From NCBI RefSeq assembly GCF_024159085.1, contig NZ_JAMZDE010000008.1:615611-679610 (forward strand): a DNA stretch of 64,000 nucleotides, written 5' to 3'. This document shows, one piece after another, positions 44,127 to 55,444 of the stretch. This stretch comes from Idiomarina rhizosphaerae. GTDB lineage: Bacteria; Pseudomonadota; Gammaproteobacteria; Enterobacterales; Alteromonadaceae. Numbering within the stretch: the stretch's first letter is position 1; each line of letters opens with the position of its first letter. The position numbers were made by a program, and so were the translations under genes. The notes beneath the pieces were generated by a model. That model was not told where the DNA came from and did no database searches. It saw nothing but the letters and a program-made list of their open reading frames with translations.

Positions 44127-46631
44127 ATGCCGAACCATTATTTTGACCAACTTATCGATCAGTTAAAACCCGTCGTTTACGATACCGACTTTGACACCTT
44201 ATTTCAGTCGTTAACTGAAAACGAAGATGGCCCCACAAAATTCAAGCTTAAAATGGAGCTTAGACGTTTAGCCGCTCCCTGTCATCGCACTGTTGACTTG
44301 CGTAATCAGGTTGATGGCGAGTGCCGTCCTTACGAATACAATGGACGTCGGCATCAGCTTGACGATGTTGCTATTGAAATTTTTGAGCGGGGTCTGGAAA
44401 CCTATAAGGGCGTTTTCACCCAGGATACTTTTGAGCAAATACTGGATGCAGATAACCATTTGCGTCAGGCTCGCGAAGAAGAAAAAGCCTTCGCGCAAAG
44501 TTTAGCAGACCACAATGCCGAGCCCTTAAGTGGCCAATCACCGTTTTTGAACGGCGACAACGAGGCTGAATCTTACCTTTTAGAGACATTCCACTTTGGT
44601 CAGTACCCTTACCGCGCCGAAGAACGAATGAATTTTACCATCGAAGTCGGGCTTGAAGACAGTAAAGGAAAAAATTATCAGGCAGTAACGGCTGATATTT
44701 CCATTACGGGGATGCGAGTTCGTGTTAACGATGAACATAATCTGCAATACGGCGATTCGCTGTCGCTTTATTTTACCGGACTGGCGAAAGAGTTCACGAT
44801 AAACCCTGAAACTCGAATTCCCTATCGCGTTGTCGGAGTTCAGGAAGTAGACGGAAAACATTACTTAAGTTTGAATCGAGATCCGGATTATCAGTCAGCC
44901 GAACTGGATAAATTTTTTCATCGATTTATTAATGGTTATAAGAAACGCTACCGCGTTAATATTGATAATACTTACAACACAATACTCAATAAAGGACACG
45001 AGCAATTCCTGTTACCCAGGATGCAGCAGTTGCCGGTGTTCTTTTCTGAGGCAAACAAACAACTGGTAGCCGATTACGTATTAACTACGGACAACAACCG
45101 CTTTATTTTAAATAACTGGATTAATGAACTGAACCAAATCAGTTTCGGCTCTATTTTTAATCTACGCCGCAGCCGCTGGTTACTGCAGGACTTAGCTCAA
45201 AAGGAATATGCTCGTTTACTGGTAATGACTTTTTCCATTACCGCACGCGGGAAAATATACAACTACTCAGCCACCGCAGAAGAACTTCAAAAGACCGGGT
45301 TATGGGATACTTACATTGCTTTTGGCAGTAAAAAAGCCTCCTGGCGAGTTTATCAAATCGATTTACGTCGAGTAGATTTGAATCAGGCATGGCAACCTCA
45401 GAGCGTACCGAAGAACATTAATGTTCCGTTTCGCATCAACCCACCTACAGCACAAGTTAAAAGAGCGATAGCACCTTTGCGATATATGGGAGTGGTCAAC
45501 GATATAACGGAAAGTTTGCAGGGCTTTTTCAATACCGGTATCGAAAAAGAGCAGTTGTCATCATTAAAAGCTTTCGCGCATCCACCGTCCACACCTATTC
45601 GTACTAAAGAAGCACGCCTTGAGTTTATTAACTTACGCAGTGAGAAACGCTTCAGCTACCGTAGCCGCTGCCGGGTTAAAGTTGGCAAACTGGTTCGTGA
45701 CGGCATGATCATTGATCTTTCCGTCAGCGGTCTGCAAGTGCAAATTGATACGCCGTTACCGGCAGAGAAAGGTGATAATGTCGACATTTCTCTGACCGGC
45801 TTTAAGAAGCTGTATAAAAAAGCCAAGTTAGACCATTTAGCTTATACCATAGCTTCTATTGACGACGCCCGCACCACGTTACGTTTGAAAATTGAAGGTG
45901 ACCACGAACAACACATGGGCTCGGAATTCATACGCTTTTTAATTCGTGAACAGCGTGACCTGCTTAAGCTGCAAGTGGAAAACACCTCAATAAATGGGCT
46001 GGAACTTTGTCTGCGCAATTTGTACTGCGACGCTCCAGGCTCATTGCCAGTTTTCCTGTATAGAAATAAAAAACGTAAGACCTCTGTGCGACGTGCAGGT
46101 CTCTCTAACTGGCCATCCGGATGGGCTAAATTATTGGCTAAATTCCCCGGCAGTCAGCAAAGTGCGATTAATTTACAACCGCTGCTGCGTGGTTCCTCGT
46201 TAACAGAAGAACTTCTCCCCAGGTTAAATGAGATGGACCGTACGTCGGAACCGGTCACTTTATTACTATTACTGAGGTTATATCGTCAAAATGGTGAGGA
46301 CATTGTTCAAACCCAATGGCTGAAGAGTAATGACAACCAGGCTATTGAATCTTTTATTGAGCAAAGCATACCCAATTCTCTCTTTCGGGCTGTCACTGTG
46401 ACTCTTTCCAGAACAGGACGCCCCGATACTCAGTTTATTCAGGCCGAACTGAATTACATTAGCCGCTATGCCGCATACCGGGCGCAGGAAATAGAAGAGG
46501 ACTTGTGGCAGGTATACGCTATTGCCGACACGGTTGATGTCACCGAAAGCTTACTGGAGTTTGCCTTATCGGAAGCCGATGCCATTAAGGAACAGCAGGA
46601 ACGCTTAAACAACTGGCTCAATAAGTTCTGA
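44127..46631 (+). CDS. Large protein with two PilZ domains
   Basis: An 834-residue soluble protein. Two PilZ c-di-GMP-binding modules are visible: one near residues 163-195 (ERMNFTIEV, then DISITGMRV) and one near 505-540 (EKRFSYRSRCRVKV, then DLSVSGLQV). Both have the D-x-S-x-x-G motif; the paired-Arg motif is clear only in the second (RFSYRSR). The intervening 300 residues and the C-terminus match no domain I recognise. It probably reports c-di-GMP to an unknown target. The 3' end overlaps serB by 27 bases. Confidence 0.85.
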   Translation: MPNHYFDQLIDQLKPVVYDTDFDTLFQSLTENEDGPTKFKLKMELRRLAAPCHRTVDLRNQVDGECRPYEYNGRRHQLDDVAIEIFERGLETYKGVFTQDTFEQILDADNHLRQAREEEKAFAQSLADHNAEPLSGQSPFLNGDNEAESYLLETFHFGQYPYRAEERMNFTIEVGLEDSKGKNYQAVTADISITGMRVRVNDEHNLQYGDSLSLYFTGLAKEFTINPETRIPYRVVGVQEVDGKHYLSLNRDPDYQSAELDKFFHRFINGYKKRYRVNIDNTYNTILNKGHEQFLLPRMQQLPVFFSEANKQLVADYVLTTDNNRFILNNWINELNQISFGSIFNLRRSRWLLQDLAQKEYARLLVMTFSITARGKIYNYSATAEELQKTGLWDTYIAFGSKKASWRVYQIDLRRVDLNQAWQPQSVPKNINVPFRINPPTAQVKRAIAPLRYMGVVNDITESLQGFFNTGIEKEQLSSLKAFAHPPSTPIRTKEARLEFINLRSEKRFSYRSRCRVKVGKLVRDGMIIDLSVSGLQVQIDTPLPAEKGDNVDISLTGFKKLYKKAKLDHLAYTIASIDDARTTLRLKIEGDHEQHMGSEFIRFLIREQRDLLKLQVENTSINGLELCLRNLYCDAPGSLPVFLYRNKKRKTSVRRAGLSNWPSGWAKLLAKFPGSQQSAINLQPLLRGSSLTEELLPRLNEMDRTSEPVTLLLLLRLYRQNGEDIVQTQWLKSNDNQAIESFIEQSIPNSLFRAVTVTLSRTGRPDTQFIQAELNYISRYAAYRAQEIEEDLWQVYAIADTVDVTESLLEFALSEADAIKEQQERLNNWLNKF

Positions 46632-47267
46632 CTGTTTAAGGCAGCCTAGTATCTCGAGTAAGTTATTGGAATTGACAGAATAATCCGCAATAGCCTGCAA
46701 CGCCGGTTTTGCATTAAAAGCAATACCAACAGCGGCGGCTTTAAGCATTAAGGCGTCGTTGGCACCGTCTCCTACCGCTACGGTTCGGTCAGGCGGAATA
46801 TTCCAATGCCCGGCCAGTTTCTGAAGTTGTTCCGCTTTAACTTGAGCGTCAACAATTTCACCTAGTATTTTCCCGGTCAAACAACCTTCGACCACTTCCA
46901 GCTGGTTGGCGACAACTGCATCCAAATTCAGAGCCGCTTGAACCCTGTTTGCAAACCAGGTGAACCCACCGGAAACCAGTGCAGTTTTCCAGCCCGCGGC
47001 TTGCAGCGCCTGAATAAGTTCTTTAGCACCGGGGTTAAATGGAATAGGTGAAAATAAACTTTCCAGATCAGACTCTTTAATGCCTTCCAGACAAGCCACA
47101 CGCTGGGTTAAGCTCTCTGCGAAATCAATTTCGCCCCTCATAGCGGCTTCCGTTATGGTCGAGACTTTAGTATAACGGTTGTTTAATCGTGCAATTTCGT
47201 CGATACACTCAATATGAATTAAGGTAGAATCCATGTCGAAAACAATTAAACCAGAACTGTGTTTCAT
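46605..47267 (-). CDS. serB: Phosphoserine phosphatase
   Basis: A 220-residue HAD phosphatase for the last step of serine synthesis. The nucleophile motif is FDMDSTLIHIECIDEIA near residue 10, then ALVSGGFTWF near residue 95 and VGDGANDALML near residue 163. It lacks the N-terminal ACT-like domain of E. coli SerB (322 residues) and consists of the catalytic domain only. The 3' end overlaps the convergent PilZ gene. Confidence 0.94.
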   Translation of the reverse strand: MKHSSGLIVFDMDSTLIHIECIDEIARLNNRYTKVSTITEAAMRGEIDFAESLTQRVACLEGIKESDLESLFSPIPFNPGAKELIQALQAAGWKTALVSGGFTWFANRVQAALNLDAVVANQLEVVEGCLTGKILGEIVDAQVKAEQLQKLAGHWNIPPDRTVAVGDGANDALMLKAAAVGIAFNAKPALQAIADYSVNSNNLLEILGCLKQSELIEPVV

Positions 47268-47294
47268 TTAACGGGAAACTCCTGAGCTGAACTC

Positions 47295-47927
47295 ATGCGA
47301 CTAACAGAATCCAGGCAATGGCAAAGAATAAAAAGTACTTTGCTGAACAACAAAACCAAAGCCATTATTCGTATTATGACGAAACGTGCTCTGCGCTTAG
47401 CCGCTGCAGGTGGATTACTGCTAATCATTATTAATGTCTGGAATATTGCCAGTGTCCAGTCGCAACAGCAACTTTTCTCGCAAACTCAGTCGGTAACCCA
47501 GCTTATGATGGATCAGGCCGAGCACGAAGCCCATTATTGGCTTGAACATCAAAATACCGAGCGCTTAACTGCTCTGACCGACAATATCGCCAGCCACCCC
47601 GAAGTCATGGCGGCAACCATCCGAAACCGCTTTGGTGAGCTGCTCGTACACAGTGGCGTTAATTCATCCATTATTGACTGGCCCACTAACAAAGAGACTT
47701 CTGAGCCATGGGTACTGGTTGAAGAAATTAACCTGGAAGACAATGTGAGTGGTTATTTACAGGTCATTTTCGATAAAAATCTATTGTTGAAGCAAAGCCA
47801 GACTGCCCATAACGGCCTGATGCAGCAAGGTAAACTGCTACTTCTTCTGGCGATGCTGGCCGGTGTGTTTATTATGTTAGGCTTTAACCGGATACGTGAT
47901 CGTTACTGGCAGGTTGAGCATCATTAA
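47295..47927 (+). CDS. ytjB: YtjB/AhpA family membrane protein
   Basis: A 210-residue inner-membrane protein with helices at about residues 34-54 (AAAGGLLLIIINVWNIASV) and 180-200 (LLLLLAMLAGVFIMLGF) and a periplasmic domain between (SHPEVMAATIRNRFGELLVH). It matches the Smp/YtjB family, which lies beside serB in E. coli. In Vibrio the homologue AhpA is a membrane protein of unclear mechanism. It is divergent from serB, and its 3' end overlaps tatD by 44 bases. Confidence 0.85.
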   Translation: MRLTESRQWQRIKSTLLNNKTKAIIRIMTKRALRLAAAGGLLLIIINVWNIASVQSQQQLFSQTQSVTQLMMDQAEHEAHYWLEHQNTERLTALTDNIASHPEVMAATIRNRFGELLVHSGVNSSIIDWPTNKETSEPWVLVEEINLEDNVSGYLQVIFDKNLLLKQSQTAHNGLMQQGKLLLLLAMLAGVFIMLGFNRIRDRYWQVEHH

Positions 47928-48681
47928 ACAACTTACAACTGTTCATCCATAAAGCTTCGCTAAGCGAGTCTTTATCGACCTCTCTCAACTCGGCTAAAAC
48001 ATCCAGAACCTTTGCAACCCTTGCCGGCTCATTACGCTCTCCCTGATGTCCGCAAAGAGGCATATCCGGTGAGTCCGTCTCTAGCACCAGAGCCGATAGC
48101 GGTACTTTGGCTATGGCCTGTCGCGTTTTTTGTGCCCGGGTGTAAGTAATTACTCCGCCAATACCCAGTTTATAACCGCAATCAACAAACTTCATAGCTT
48201 GCTCGTAGCTGCCACTGAAAGCATGTATAACGCCTTGCTCAGGGCCATATTGTTTGACTAAGGGATGGGTTGTTTCCAGAGTTTTACGGTGATGTATAAT
48301 GACTGGCAGGTGATAGCTCTTCGCTAATTTCAGTTGTTCAATAAAGAGCTCACGCTGCAGCTCGGAATTATCGCAGGTAGCATCCAGCCCCACCTCGCCC
48401 ACTGCCCGTAACCGCTCATGCGGAGTATCTAAGGCTTGTTCAAGCTCTTGCAGGTGGTTCAGATTATGTTGTTGAATAAACCAGGGGTGCAAGCCTAAAG
48501 CAAAGCGCCAGCTTGAAAACTGATTGACTAACTGCTGCAGCCGGGGCCATTGCTCAGCACTAACACCCGGCACCATAAAACGCTCAACTCCGGCTTCGGC
48601 AGCCGCTGCTAAAACTTGCTCCCGGTCCTCATCAAATGCCTGAAAATCAATATGGCAATGAGTGTCGTAAAGCGTATTCAT
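47884..48681 (-). CDS. TatD family metal-dependent hydrolase (YjjV-like)
   Basis: A 265-residue TIM-barrel hydrolase. It begins MNTLYDTHCHIDFQAFDEDR with the HxH metal site; VGEVGLDAT near residue 92, VIIHHRKT near residue 125, HAFSGSYEQ near residue 150 and LETDSPDMPL near residue 200 supply the other ligands. TatD proteins are DNA exonucleases or related phosphodiesterases. E. coli yjjV lies in the same wider neighbourhood. It starts five bases after prfC. Confidence 0.92.
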   Translation of the reverse strand: MNTLYDTHCHIDFQAFDEDREQVLAAAAEAGVERFMVPGVSAEQWPRLQQLVNQFSSWRFALGLHPWFIQQHNLNHLQELEQALDTPHERLRAVGEVGLDATCDNSELQRELFIEQLKLAKSYHLPVIIHHRKTLETTHPLVKQYGPEQGVIHAFSGSYEQAMKFVDCGYKLGIGGVITYTRAQKTRQAIAKVPLSALVLETDSPDMPLCGHQGERNEPARVAKVLDVLAELREVDKDSLSEALWMNSCKLFNDAQPASNDHVSG

Positions 48682-48686
48682 AAGCT

Positions 48687-50276
48687 TTAGTGTTCGCGTG
48701 TGTGAGTAAACTCAATATCGGGGTAACGCTCTTCTGCCAGGCTTAAGTTCACCATAGTCGGGGCAATGTAGGTCAGGTTGTCGCCACCATCTAATGCCAG
48801 ATTCGCTTCTGCTTTACGACGAAACTCATCCAGTTTTTTCTCGTCTTTACTGCTCACCCAGCGCGCTGTCGCGACGTTAATATTTTCGTACACAGCATCC
48901 ACTTTGTATTCCGTTCTCAGGCGATGGACTACCACGTCAAACTGCAGAACCCCAACAGCGCCAACAATCAGGTCGTTGCTAATAAGCGGTCGGAACACCT
49001 GCACGGCGCCCTCTTCAGATAACTGCACTAAGCCTTTTAATAATTGCTTCTGCTTAAGCGGATCTTTCAAACGAATACGACGGAAAAGCTCAGGCGCAAA
49101 GTTCGGAATACCGCTAAACTTGAAGTCTTCACCGGCGGTAAAAGTATCGCCAATCTGAATGGTTCCGTGATTATGAAGACCAATGATATCGCCAGGATAA
49201 GCTTCTTCCACGTGCGAACGGTCACCGGCTAAAAAGGTTAATGCATCACTGATACGCACATCTTTCCCTGTACGAACCTGACGCATTTTCATGCCTTTTT
49301 CATATTTGCCAGATACAATGCGCAAAAAAGCCACCCGGTCCCGATGCCGCGGATCCATATTCGCCTGAATTTTAAAGATGAAGCCAGAGAAGTCTTTGTT
49401 GTCTGCACTGACACTATCCTGCTGATCGGTTTCGCGAGGCTGAGGTCTCGGCGCCCAGTCGACCAGGCCATCCAGCATATGGTCCACACCGAAGTTACCT
49501 AACGCCGTACCGAAAAATACCGGAGTCAACTCGCCGGCAAGAAACAGTTCTTTATCAAAGGGGTTTGACGCCCCATTCACCAACTCAATTTGCTCGCGCA
49601 GTTCGTCTGCCCAGACACCTAACTTCTCATCTAGCTCTGGGTTATCAAGACCTTTTATAATGGTTTCTTCCTGAATTCGATGTCCCTGCCCGGTTTTATA
49701 TAAAATCGTTTCATCTTTAAGAAGGTGATAAACCCCTTTAAAGTTTTTGCCAGAACCAATTGGCCAGGTAATAGGTGCGCACATAATTTTTAGAACATCT
49801 TCCACTTCATCCAGCAACTCAAGCGGGTCGCGAATGTCACGGTCTAGTTTGTTCATAAAAGTGATAATCGGAGTATCACGTAAACGAGTGACTTCCATCA
49901 ATTTAATGGTTCGGTCCTCAACACCTTTAGCCCCGTCAATAACCATTAAACAAGAGTCGACGGCGGTCAGCGTGCGATAAGTATCTTCTGAGAAGTCTTC
50001 GTGTCCGGGAGTATCTAATAGATTCACCAGGGCATTATTGTAAGGGAACTGCATGACCGAGGTGGTTACAGATATGCCCCGCTCCTGCTCCATTTGCATC
50101 CAGTCTGACTTTGCATGCTGACCAGACTTCTTGCCTTTTATCGTTCCCGCTTTTTGGATCTGCTGACCATGCAGCAAGACCTTTTCAGTAATCGTGGTTT
50201 TACCGGCATCCGGGTGGGAGATAATGGCAAAGGTACGACGTTTCGCGACTTCATTCTGCAAGCTGGATTCAGACAT
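48687..50276 (-). CDS. prfC: Peptide chain release factor 3
   Basis: A 529-residue translational GTPase that recycles RF1 and RF2 from the ribosome. G motifs: [13 protein letters not shown] near residue 18, [16 protein letters not shown] near residue 85 and TFMNKLDR near residue 138. I start it at [10 protein letters not shown] (ATG ending at 50276); the two codons before are TTG. The following tatD gene probably shares its transcript. Confidence 0.97.
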   Translation of the reverse strand: MSESSLQNEVAKRRTFAIISHPDAGKTTITEKVLLHGQQIQKAGTIKGKKSGQHAKSDWMQMEQERGISVTTSVMQFPYNNALVNLLDTPGHEDFSEDTYRTLTAVDSCLMVIDGAKGVEDRTIKLMEVTRLRDTPIITFMNKLDRDIRDPLELLDEVEDVLKIMCAPITWPIGSGKNFKGVYHLLKDETILYKTGQGHRIQEETIIKGLDNPELDEKLGVWADELREQIELVNGASNPFDKELFLAGELTPVFFGTALGNFGVDHMLDGLVDWAPRPQPRETDQQDSVSADNKDFSGFIFKIQANMDPRHRDRVAFLRIVSGKYEKGMKMRQVRTGKDVRISDALTFLAGDRSHVEEAYPGDIIGLHNHGTIQIGDTFTAGEDFKFSGIPNFAPELFRRIRLKDPLKQKQLLKGLVQLSEEGAVQVFRPLISNDLIVGAVGVLQFDVVVHRLRTEYKVDAVYENINVATARWVSSKDEKKLDEFRRKAEANLALDGGDNLTYIAPTMVNLSLAEERYPDIEFTHTREH

Positions 50277-50353
50277 CAACAAGACTCTTATTGGTTAAAT
50301 TTAACTATATTGCTTATTTTCGCTGATCTGCTGCCGATACACAAACCATGGAT

Positions 50354-50362
50354 TGTTATAAT
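50354..50362 (+). promoter_or_regulatory. Extended -10 promoter candidate for the chemoreceptor gene
   Basis: TGT-TATAAT at 50354-50362 is a perfect -10 with a TGn extension in the gap between prfC and the chemoreceptor. There is no good -35, nor a sigma-28 motif of the usual flagellar type. Confidence 0.35.
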
Positions 50363-50430
50363 CTGAGATAGATACGGTACTAACGTCTAAAAGATAGCAT
50401 TCCGAGCCTGTACTAAACTATACAACTGAC

Positions 50431-52146
50431 ATGAACAACCTGAGTAACCTGCCCATGCAACTGACGATAAAAGCTAAAGTATTTTCTCTGGCACTTATAC
50501 CTCCAGTACTTATTGCCGTATTCTTAACTTGGTATAACTTGTCTCAGTCGACGACTGTTGGTCAAAATGCCGTTGAAGAATTCACAACGCAAATGGAAAA
50601 AGACAGTCGAGAAGAGCTTTCTAACTATTTGGAGTTAGCATTTACTTCTATCCAGCACCTTGTAAAAGATACTTCCCTGGGCTCATTACAGGAAAGACAA
50701 GAGCGTGCAAAACAAATACTACGGCAATTACGTTTTGATGACTCTGGCGATGTGGGTTACCTCTTTGTTTATGACCGTCAGGGTGTCAGTGTCGCTCATG
50801 GCGTTAATCAAAGCCTTGAAGGTAAAAACCTGTTCGACTTTCAGGATCCCAATGGGGTTTACCTTATCAGAAAGCTCATTGAAGCAGCAGAAGGCGGTGG
50901 CGGCTTCGTCAAATACGACTGGCAGAATACTCAGCAGCAAGTCAATCCTAAACTTGGTTACGCCAAGCTGCTGAACGAATGGAACTGGGTGATAGGTACT
51001 GGTTTTTGGACAGCGGGAATGGAGCAGGAAGCCGCCAGAATTGAAAATAATGTTGATGAAGCACTAGCCGACGCGGTTGTTGAAACCATCATAGCCTCAA
51101 TTGTTGCGTTACTTATTATTGCCGCTCTGGCGTTGTTTGTGGTCAAAGGAATTACACGACCACTGCGTAACGCCCTTAACGCTATGGAAAGAATTGCAAA
51201 AGGCGATGGTGATCTTACCCAGCGTCTTGATACGACCAGCAACGATGAAATGGCCGATCTTGGGCAAGCCTTTAATGATTTTGCCGATCAGGTTTCCGAT
51301 ATGGTAACCAATATCCGTCATTCTGCGAGCTCCGTCAGTCGCTCCACTCAAAAATTGGACAAAGTTCTGATCGATGCTCGCGAGGGAGTAACCGAACAGC
51401 AGGCCGAAAGTGAGCAAGTGGCAACTGCGATTAACGAAATGTCGACGGCCTCTCATGAAGTCGCCCGTAGCGCCAGCGAAGCGTCATCAGCTGCTGAACA
51501 GGCGGAAGAATTGGTGCATTCCAGTAATCACCTGCTGACCAAAGCCGTTAATGTCATTCACGGTCTGGCAGAAAAAGTTGAGAACGGCGCATCAGAAGTT
51601 GAACAGCTAAACGCGCATTCAGCGAAAATTGGCTCCGTGCTTGATGTTATTCGAGGCATTGCTGAACAGACCAACTTACTGGCGCTTAACGCAGCAATAG
51701 AGTCGGCTCGGGCAGGTGAAGCAGGCCGAGGTTTTGCCGTTGTTGCCGACGAGGTTCGCACTCTGGCAAAACGAACTCAGGACAGCACTCACGAAATTGA
51801 ATCGATGATAGAGCAACTGCAGCAAGGCAGTAAAAAAGTGTCTAATGTTATGGCCTCCATAAAACAGGGCAGTGAAACCAGTGTCGCCGAGGCGGCAGAA
51901 GTGGAAAATGCTCTGGCGAAAGTTCTTGAAGCCGTAAACACCATTAACACGCAGAACGCACAAATTGCGACTGCTGCGGAAGAGCAGACATCGGTTTCGG
52001 AAACCATTAATCAAAATATGACCACAATTGTCGATATTGCGAAACAAACTGCCGATGGTACTCAACAAGCCGGAGAGCATATGAAAGAGCTCAGTAACAC
52101 CGCTGCACAACTCGAGAATAACGTTAAGCGGTATCGTGTTAGCTAA
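50431..52146 (+). CDS. Methyl-accepting chemotaxis protein with Cache sensor
   Basis: A 571-residue receptor. TM1 lies at about residues 17-36, followed by a single Cache-type periplasmic sensor at about 45-195 ([19 protein letters not shown] near 105), TM2 at about 210-232, HAMP at about 233-287 and a signalling domain with the invariant hairpin tip ([20 protein letters not shown] near 411). It should control CheA/CheW. There is no C-terminal CheR-binding pentapeptide. The ligand is unknown; small organic acids are common for this sensor type. The 3' end overlaps deoB by eight bases. Confidence 0.93.
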   Translation: MNNLSNLPMQLTIKAKVFSLALIPPVLIAVFLTWYNLSQSTTVGQNAVEEFTTQMEKDSREELSNYLELAFTSIQHLVKDTSLGSLQERQERAKQILRQLRFDDSGDVGYLFVYDRQGVSVAHGVNQSLEGKNLFDFQDPNGVYLIRKLIEAAEGGGGFVKYDWQNTQQQVNPKLGYAKLLNEWNWVIGTGFWTAGMEQEAARIENNVDEALADAVVETIIASIVALLIIAALALFVVKGITRPLRNALNAMERIAKGDGDLTQRLDTTSNDEMADLGQAFNDFADQVSDMVTNIRHSASSVSRSTQKLDKVLIDAREGVTEQQAESEQVATAINEMSTASHEVARSASEASSAAEQAEELVHSSNHLLTKAVNVIHGLAEKVENGASEVEQLNAHSAKIGSVLDVIRGIAEQTNLLALNAAIESARAGEAGRGFAVVADEVRTLAKRTQDSTHEIESMIEQLQQGSKKVSNVMASIKQGSETSVAEAAEVENALAKVLEAVNTINTQNAQIATAAEEQTSVSETINQNMTTIVDIAKQTADGTQQAGEHMKELSNTAAQLENNVKRYRVS

Positions 52147-53338
52147 GCTTAATTGCCTTGCCTTCTTCCATCGCGGGTAAGTCAAATAGACGACACAGTG
52201 TTTGCCCTAAATCGGCGAAACTGTGTCGTTTCCCCCGACTCCCCGCCAGTACATTTTCACCCGACAGTAATAAAGGAATAAATTCACGGGTATGATCGGT
52301 TCCCTGCCAGGTGGGGTCACAGCCATGATCAGCGGTTAAGACTAAAACATCATCCGGTTTCATTGCCGATTCAATAACAGGCAACCATTGGTCGAACGCT
52401 TCCAGTTCCCGGGCATAGCCATCAATATCTCGCCGGTGTCCGTATAAGGTGTCAAAATCCACTAAATTGGTAAAAATTAATGTGTTCTCTGGGGCTTTCT
52501 CCATGGCGTTTAATGTCGCCGTTAAAAGCCCGTTCAGCCCCGATGCTTTGACCGACTCGGAAACGCCCTGCCCGGCAAAAATATCCGAGATTTTACCGAT
52601 AGCAATAACCTTGCCACCTTTATTCTGAAGCTTATCCAACACCGTCGGCTTAGGTGGTAAAACAGAGTAGTCTTTACGGTTAGCTGTGCGCTCAAAGTTG
52701 TCAGCGTTGTCGCCAACAAAAGGACGCGCAATAACGCGACCAATATTATATGGCTCTATAAGCGCCCGAACCTTCTCGCATACCTGATATAAACGCTCCA
52801 GACCAAAATGTTCTTCGTGCGCGGCAATCTGAAACACGGAATCGGCAGAAGTGTAGAAAATAGGGTAACCGTTACGGATGTGCTGCTCACCTAATTGCTT
52901 TAGGATTTCGGTGCCCGAAGCATGGCAATTACCAAGATAACCGTCTAGTTCGCAGGTCTTAAGAATTTGAGCTAACAATTCATCAGGAAAACTGTTCTCT
53001 TCATTGAGGAAGTAACCCCATTCGAAATGCACCGGGACACCCATTAATTCCCAATGACCAGAGGGCGTGTCTTTTCCGGACGAGAGTTCTGCAGCACAAG
53101 CATAGGCGCCATGAGTTTCCACTTCATGAAAACCTTTGGCATAGATGCCCGTCGCTTCTTTATGAGCTTCAGTTAAGCCCAGCCGGGTCAGATTAGGTAA
53201 CTGTAGGGGTTGCCCCTGCTGATACCGATATTTAGCAATATGGCCAAAAGTATCAGCGCCTTCGTCACCAAACTTATCAGCGTCGGGGGCTGAACCAATA
53301 CCAAACGAATCTAATACCAGAACAATGGCTCTGCTCAT
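52139..53338 (-). CDS. deoB: Phosphopentomutase
   Basis: A 399-residue alkaline-phosphatase-superfamily enzyme that interconverts (deoxy)ribose 1- and 5-phosphate. The N-terminal [20 protein letters not shown] carries the metal-binding Asp, and [19 protein letters not shown] near residue 330 carries the second metal set. It overlaps deoA by four bases. It is the last of deoC-deoA-deoB; deoD is not found here. Confidence 0.96.
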   Translation of the reverse strand: MSRAIVLVLDSFGIGSAPDADKFGDEGADTFGHIAKYRYQQGQPLQLPNLTRLGLTEAHKEATGIYAKGFHEVETHGAYACAAELSSGKDTPSGHWELMGVPVHFEWGYFLNEENSFPDELLAQILKTCELDGYLGNCHASGTEILKQLGEQHIRNGYPIFYTSADSVFQIAAHEEHFGLERLYQVCEKVRALIEPYNIGRVIARPFVGDNADNFERTANRKDYSVLPPKPTVLDKLQNKGGKVIAIGKISDIFAGQGVSESVKASGLNGLLTATLNAMEKAPENTLIFTNLVDFDTLYGHRRDIDGYARELEAFDQWLPVIESAMKPDDVLVLTADHGCDPTWQGTDHTREFIPLLLSGENVLAGSRGKRHSFADLGQTLCRLFDLPAMEEGKAIKLS

Positions 53339-54675
53339 TCAGTCTCTCCGGCTATGCGCTCATAGATAACAGAGTCGGGCTCCGGCGGATTAGAGGAAAA
53401 ACTCAAAGCTTTCAGTATGCTATCGGCAGCCTCTTGCCAGTCCGACTCGTTACTGGCATGCACTATTGCAATGACACTCTCTGAGTCCACTTTCGAGCCA
53501 ATGGTCAGGATATCGGTCATACCAACGCTTAAATCCAATTTATCATCAGCTTTGCGCCTACCTCCACCTAAACAGACAACCGCCATTCCCAATTCTCTTG
53601 TATTCACTTCCGATAAATATAACCCGTGATACTCGGCGGGAAGCTTTAACGGTTTTATCAGGCTTGCTTGAGGCAGGTACTGGCCACTTTTTTCCAGAAA
53701 GTCGTGAGGCCCGCCCAAAGAACTGACCATTTTTGCAAAACGTTCCGCCGCCAAACCGTTTTCCAGCACGTTTTCAACCATAACCTCAGCTTGGTCCGTA
53801 TTTTTAGCCAACTTCCCCGAAACCAACAACTCGGCAGATAACGCCTTTGTTACCTGATGCAGGCGTTTATCTCTGCGCTTTCCCGTTAAATAATCGACGG
53901 CTAACTGAACCTCAACCGCATTACCGGCAGAGGAACCTAATGCCTGATTCATGTCAGTGATAAGCGCCGTGGTTTCCACTCCCAGTTTCCGGCCGACACT
54001 CACCAGACTCTGCGCAAGCTCTTTAGATTCTCGGTAGCCTGGCATGAATGCACCGTTACCGGCTTTAACATCCATAACCAAACCATCAAGGCCTTCAGCA
54101 AGCTTTTTAGCCAAAATAGAAGCCGTAATTAACGGAATAGACTCCACCGTTGCAGTCACATCACGCGTTGCATAAAAGCGGCTGTCAGCCGGTGCCAGGC
54201 GCCCTGTTTGCCCAATAATAGCAACACCAGCCTGCTTTACCGTGTCGCGAAAGCGCCTATTATCCGGCGCGGTCTGGTAGCCGGGGATAGCGTCAAATTT
54301 ATCCAGCGTACCGCCGGTATGCCCCAGACCACGCCCGGAAATCATCGGGACATAGCCACCACAGGCAGCGACAATAGGACCCAGCATTAAACTGACGACG
54401 TCACCGACACCACCGGTTGAGTGCTTATCCAATACCGGACCATTTAAATTGTCCTGCCGCCAGTCAAGAACATCGCCGGAATCTCGCATAGCAACGGTTA
54501 AAGCTGTTTTTTCCTGCGCCGACATACCGCGAAAATAAATCGCCATAGCCAACGCGGCTATTTGCCCCTCACTGACGCTGTCATCGCAAATCCCGTTAAC
54601 GAACTGCTGAATATCGGTGTCGGATAAACCCACAGCGTCACGCTTTTTGCGAATAACCTCTTGCGCCAAAAACAT
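53335..54675 (-). CDS. deoA: Thymidine phosphorylase
   Basis: A 446-residue enzyme that cleaves thymidine to thymine and deoxyribose 1-phosphate. [17 protein letters not shown] near residue 85 is the phosphate and pyrimidine-binding signature; [16 protein letters not shown] near residue 112 is also conserved. I start it at [13 protein letters not shown] (ATG ending at 54675), four bases after the deoC stop; the open frame extends 30 codons into deoC but is not used. Confidence 0.96.
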   Translation of the reverse strand: MFLAQEVIRKKRDAVGLSDTDIQQFVNGICDDSVSEGQIAALAMAIYFRGMSAQEKTALTVAMRDSGDVLDWRQDNLNGPVLDKHSTGGVGDVVSLMLGPIVAACGGYVPMISGRGLGHTGGTLDKFDAIPGYQTAPDNRRFRDTVKQAGVAIIGQTGRLAPADSRFYATRDVTATVESIPLITASILAKKLAEGLDGLVMDVKAGNGAFMPGYRESKELAQSLVSVGRKLGVETTALITDMNQALGSSAGNAVEVQLAVDYLTGKRRDKRLHQVTKALSAELLVSGKLAKNTDQAEVMVENVLENGLAAERFAKMVSSLGGPHDFLEKSGQYLPQASLIKPLKLPAEYHGLYLSEVNTRELGMAVVCLGGGRRKADDKLDLSVGMTDILTIGSKVDSESVIAIVHASNESDWQEAADSILKALSFSSNPPEPDSVIYERIAGETE

Positions 54676-54679
54676 AGAC

Positions 54680-55426
54680 TTAAACCTTAACCAAAATGCT
54701 TTGGAGATCCTGCAACAGGCTACTGGCTCCGATGCGGAAGTTATCAGCGGTAACCCAGTCTTCACCCATAATCCGCTCGGCTAACTCAATATACTGAACC
54801 GCATCATCCAGTGTCCGGATCCCGCCTGCGGCTTTAAAACCACAATCTGTTTGACTGGATTTAATAACCCCCAGCATGGCTTCAGCCGCTTTCAAGGTGG
54901 CATTTACCGACACTTTACCGGTTGAAGTTTTAATAAAATCAGCACCATTAGCAATAGCTAACTCACTGGCCAGAACGATTTTATCGTGTTGCTGAAGTTC
55001 GCCTGATTCAATAATAACTTTCAATTGAGCTGAATCCCCGCAGATGTCTTTGCATTCCCTAACTAACTCAGCCGGGGTGCTCTCATCACCTTGCAATAAA
55101 GCCTGATAAGGCAGAACCACATCAACCTCATGTGCTCCAGCCGCTATAGCGCGCTCAGTTTCAGCTGCAGCGCGAGCGACATTGGTACTGCCATCAGGAA
55201 AGTTAGTAACCGTAGCGACTTTGGTATCCAGCCCCTGCTCGTTGAGAAACTGCCGCGCTAATGCAACCCATTCAGGAAACACACAAACCGCAGCGACACT
55301 CTTTTTATTTATCGAGGCACGTTGACATAAGTCTTCAATAACCTCTCGGGTATCATCGTTATTCAACGTGGTTAGATCCATAAAAGACAAGGCCTGTAGA
55401 GCTCGTACCTGTTGTGTTGATGGCAT
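54680..55426 (-). CDS. deoC: Deoxyribose-phosphate aldolase
   Basis: A 248-residue class I aldolase converting deoxyribose 5-phosphate to acetaldehyde and glyceraldehyde 3-phosphate. The Schiff-base Lys is in [15 protein letters not shown] near residue 165 and the second Lys in [14 protein letters not shown] near residue 200. It has a TGGAG ribosome site. It is only 18 bases from the rimI stop, so no room remains for the large regulatory region found before enterobacterial deoC. Confidence 0.96.
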   Translation of the reverse strand: MPSTQQVRALQALSFMDLTTLNNDDTREVIEDLCQRASINKKSVAAVCVFPEWVALARQFLNEQGLDTKVATVTNFPDGSTNVARAAAETERAIAAGAHEVDVVLPYQALLQGDESTPAELVRECKDICGDSAQLKVIIESGELQQHDKIVLASELAIANGADFIKTSTGKVSVNATLKAAEAMLGVIKSSQTDCGFKAAGGIRTLDDAVQYIELAERIMGEDWVTADNFRIGASSLLQDLQSILVKV

Positions 55427-55444
55427 AATTACTCCATTTGGTTA

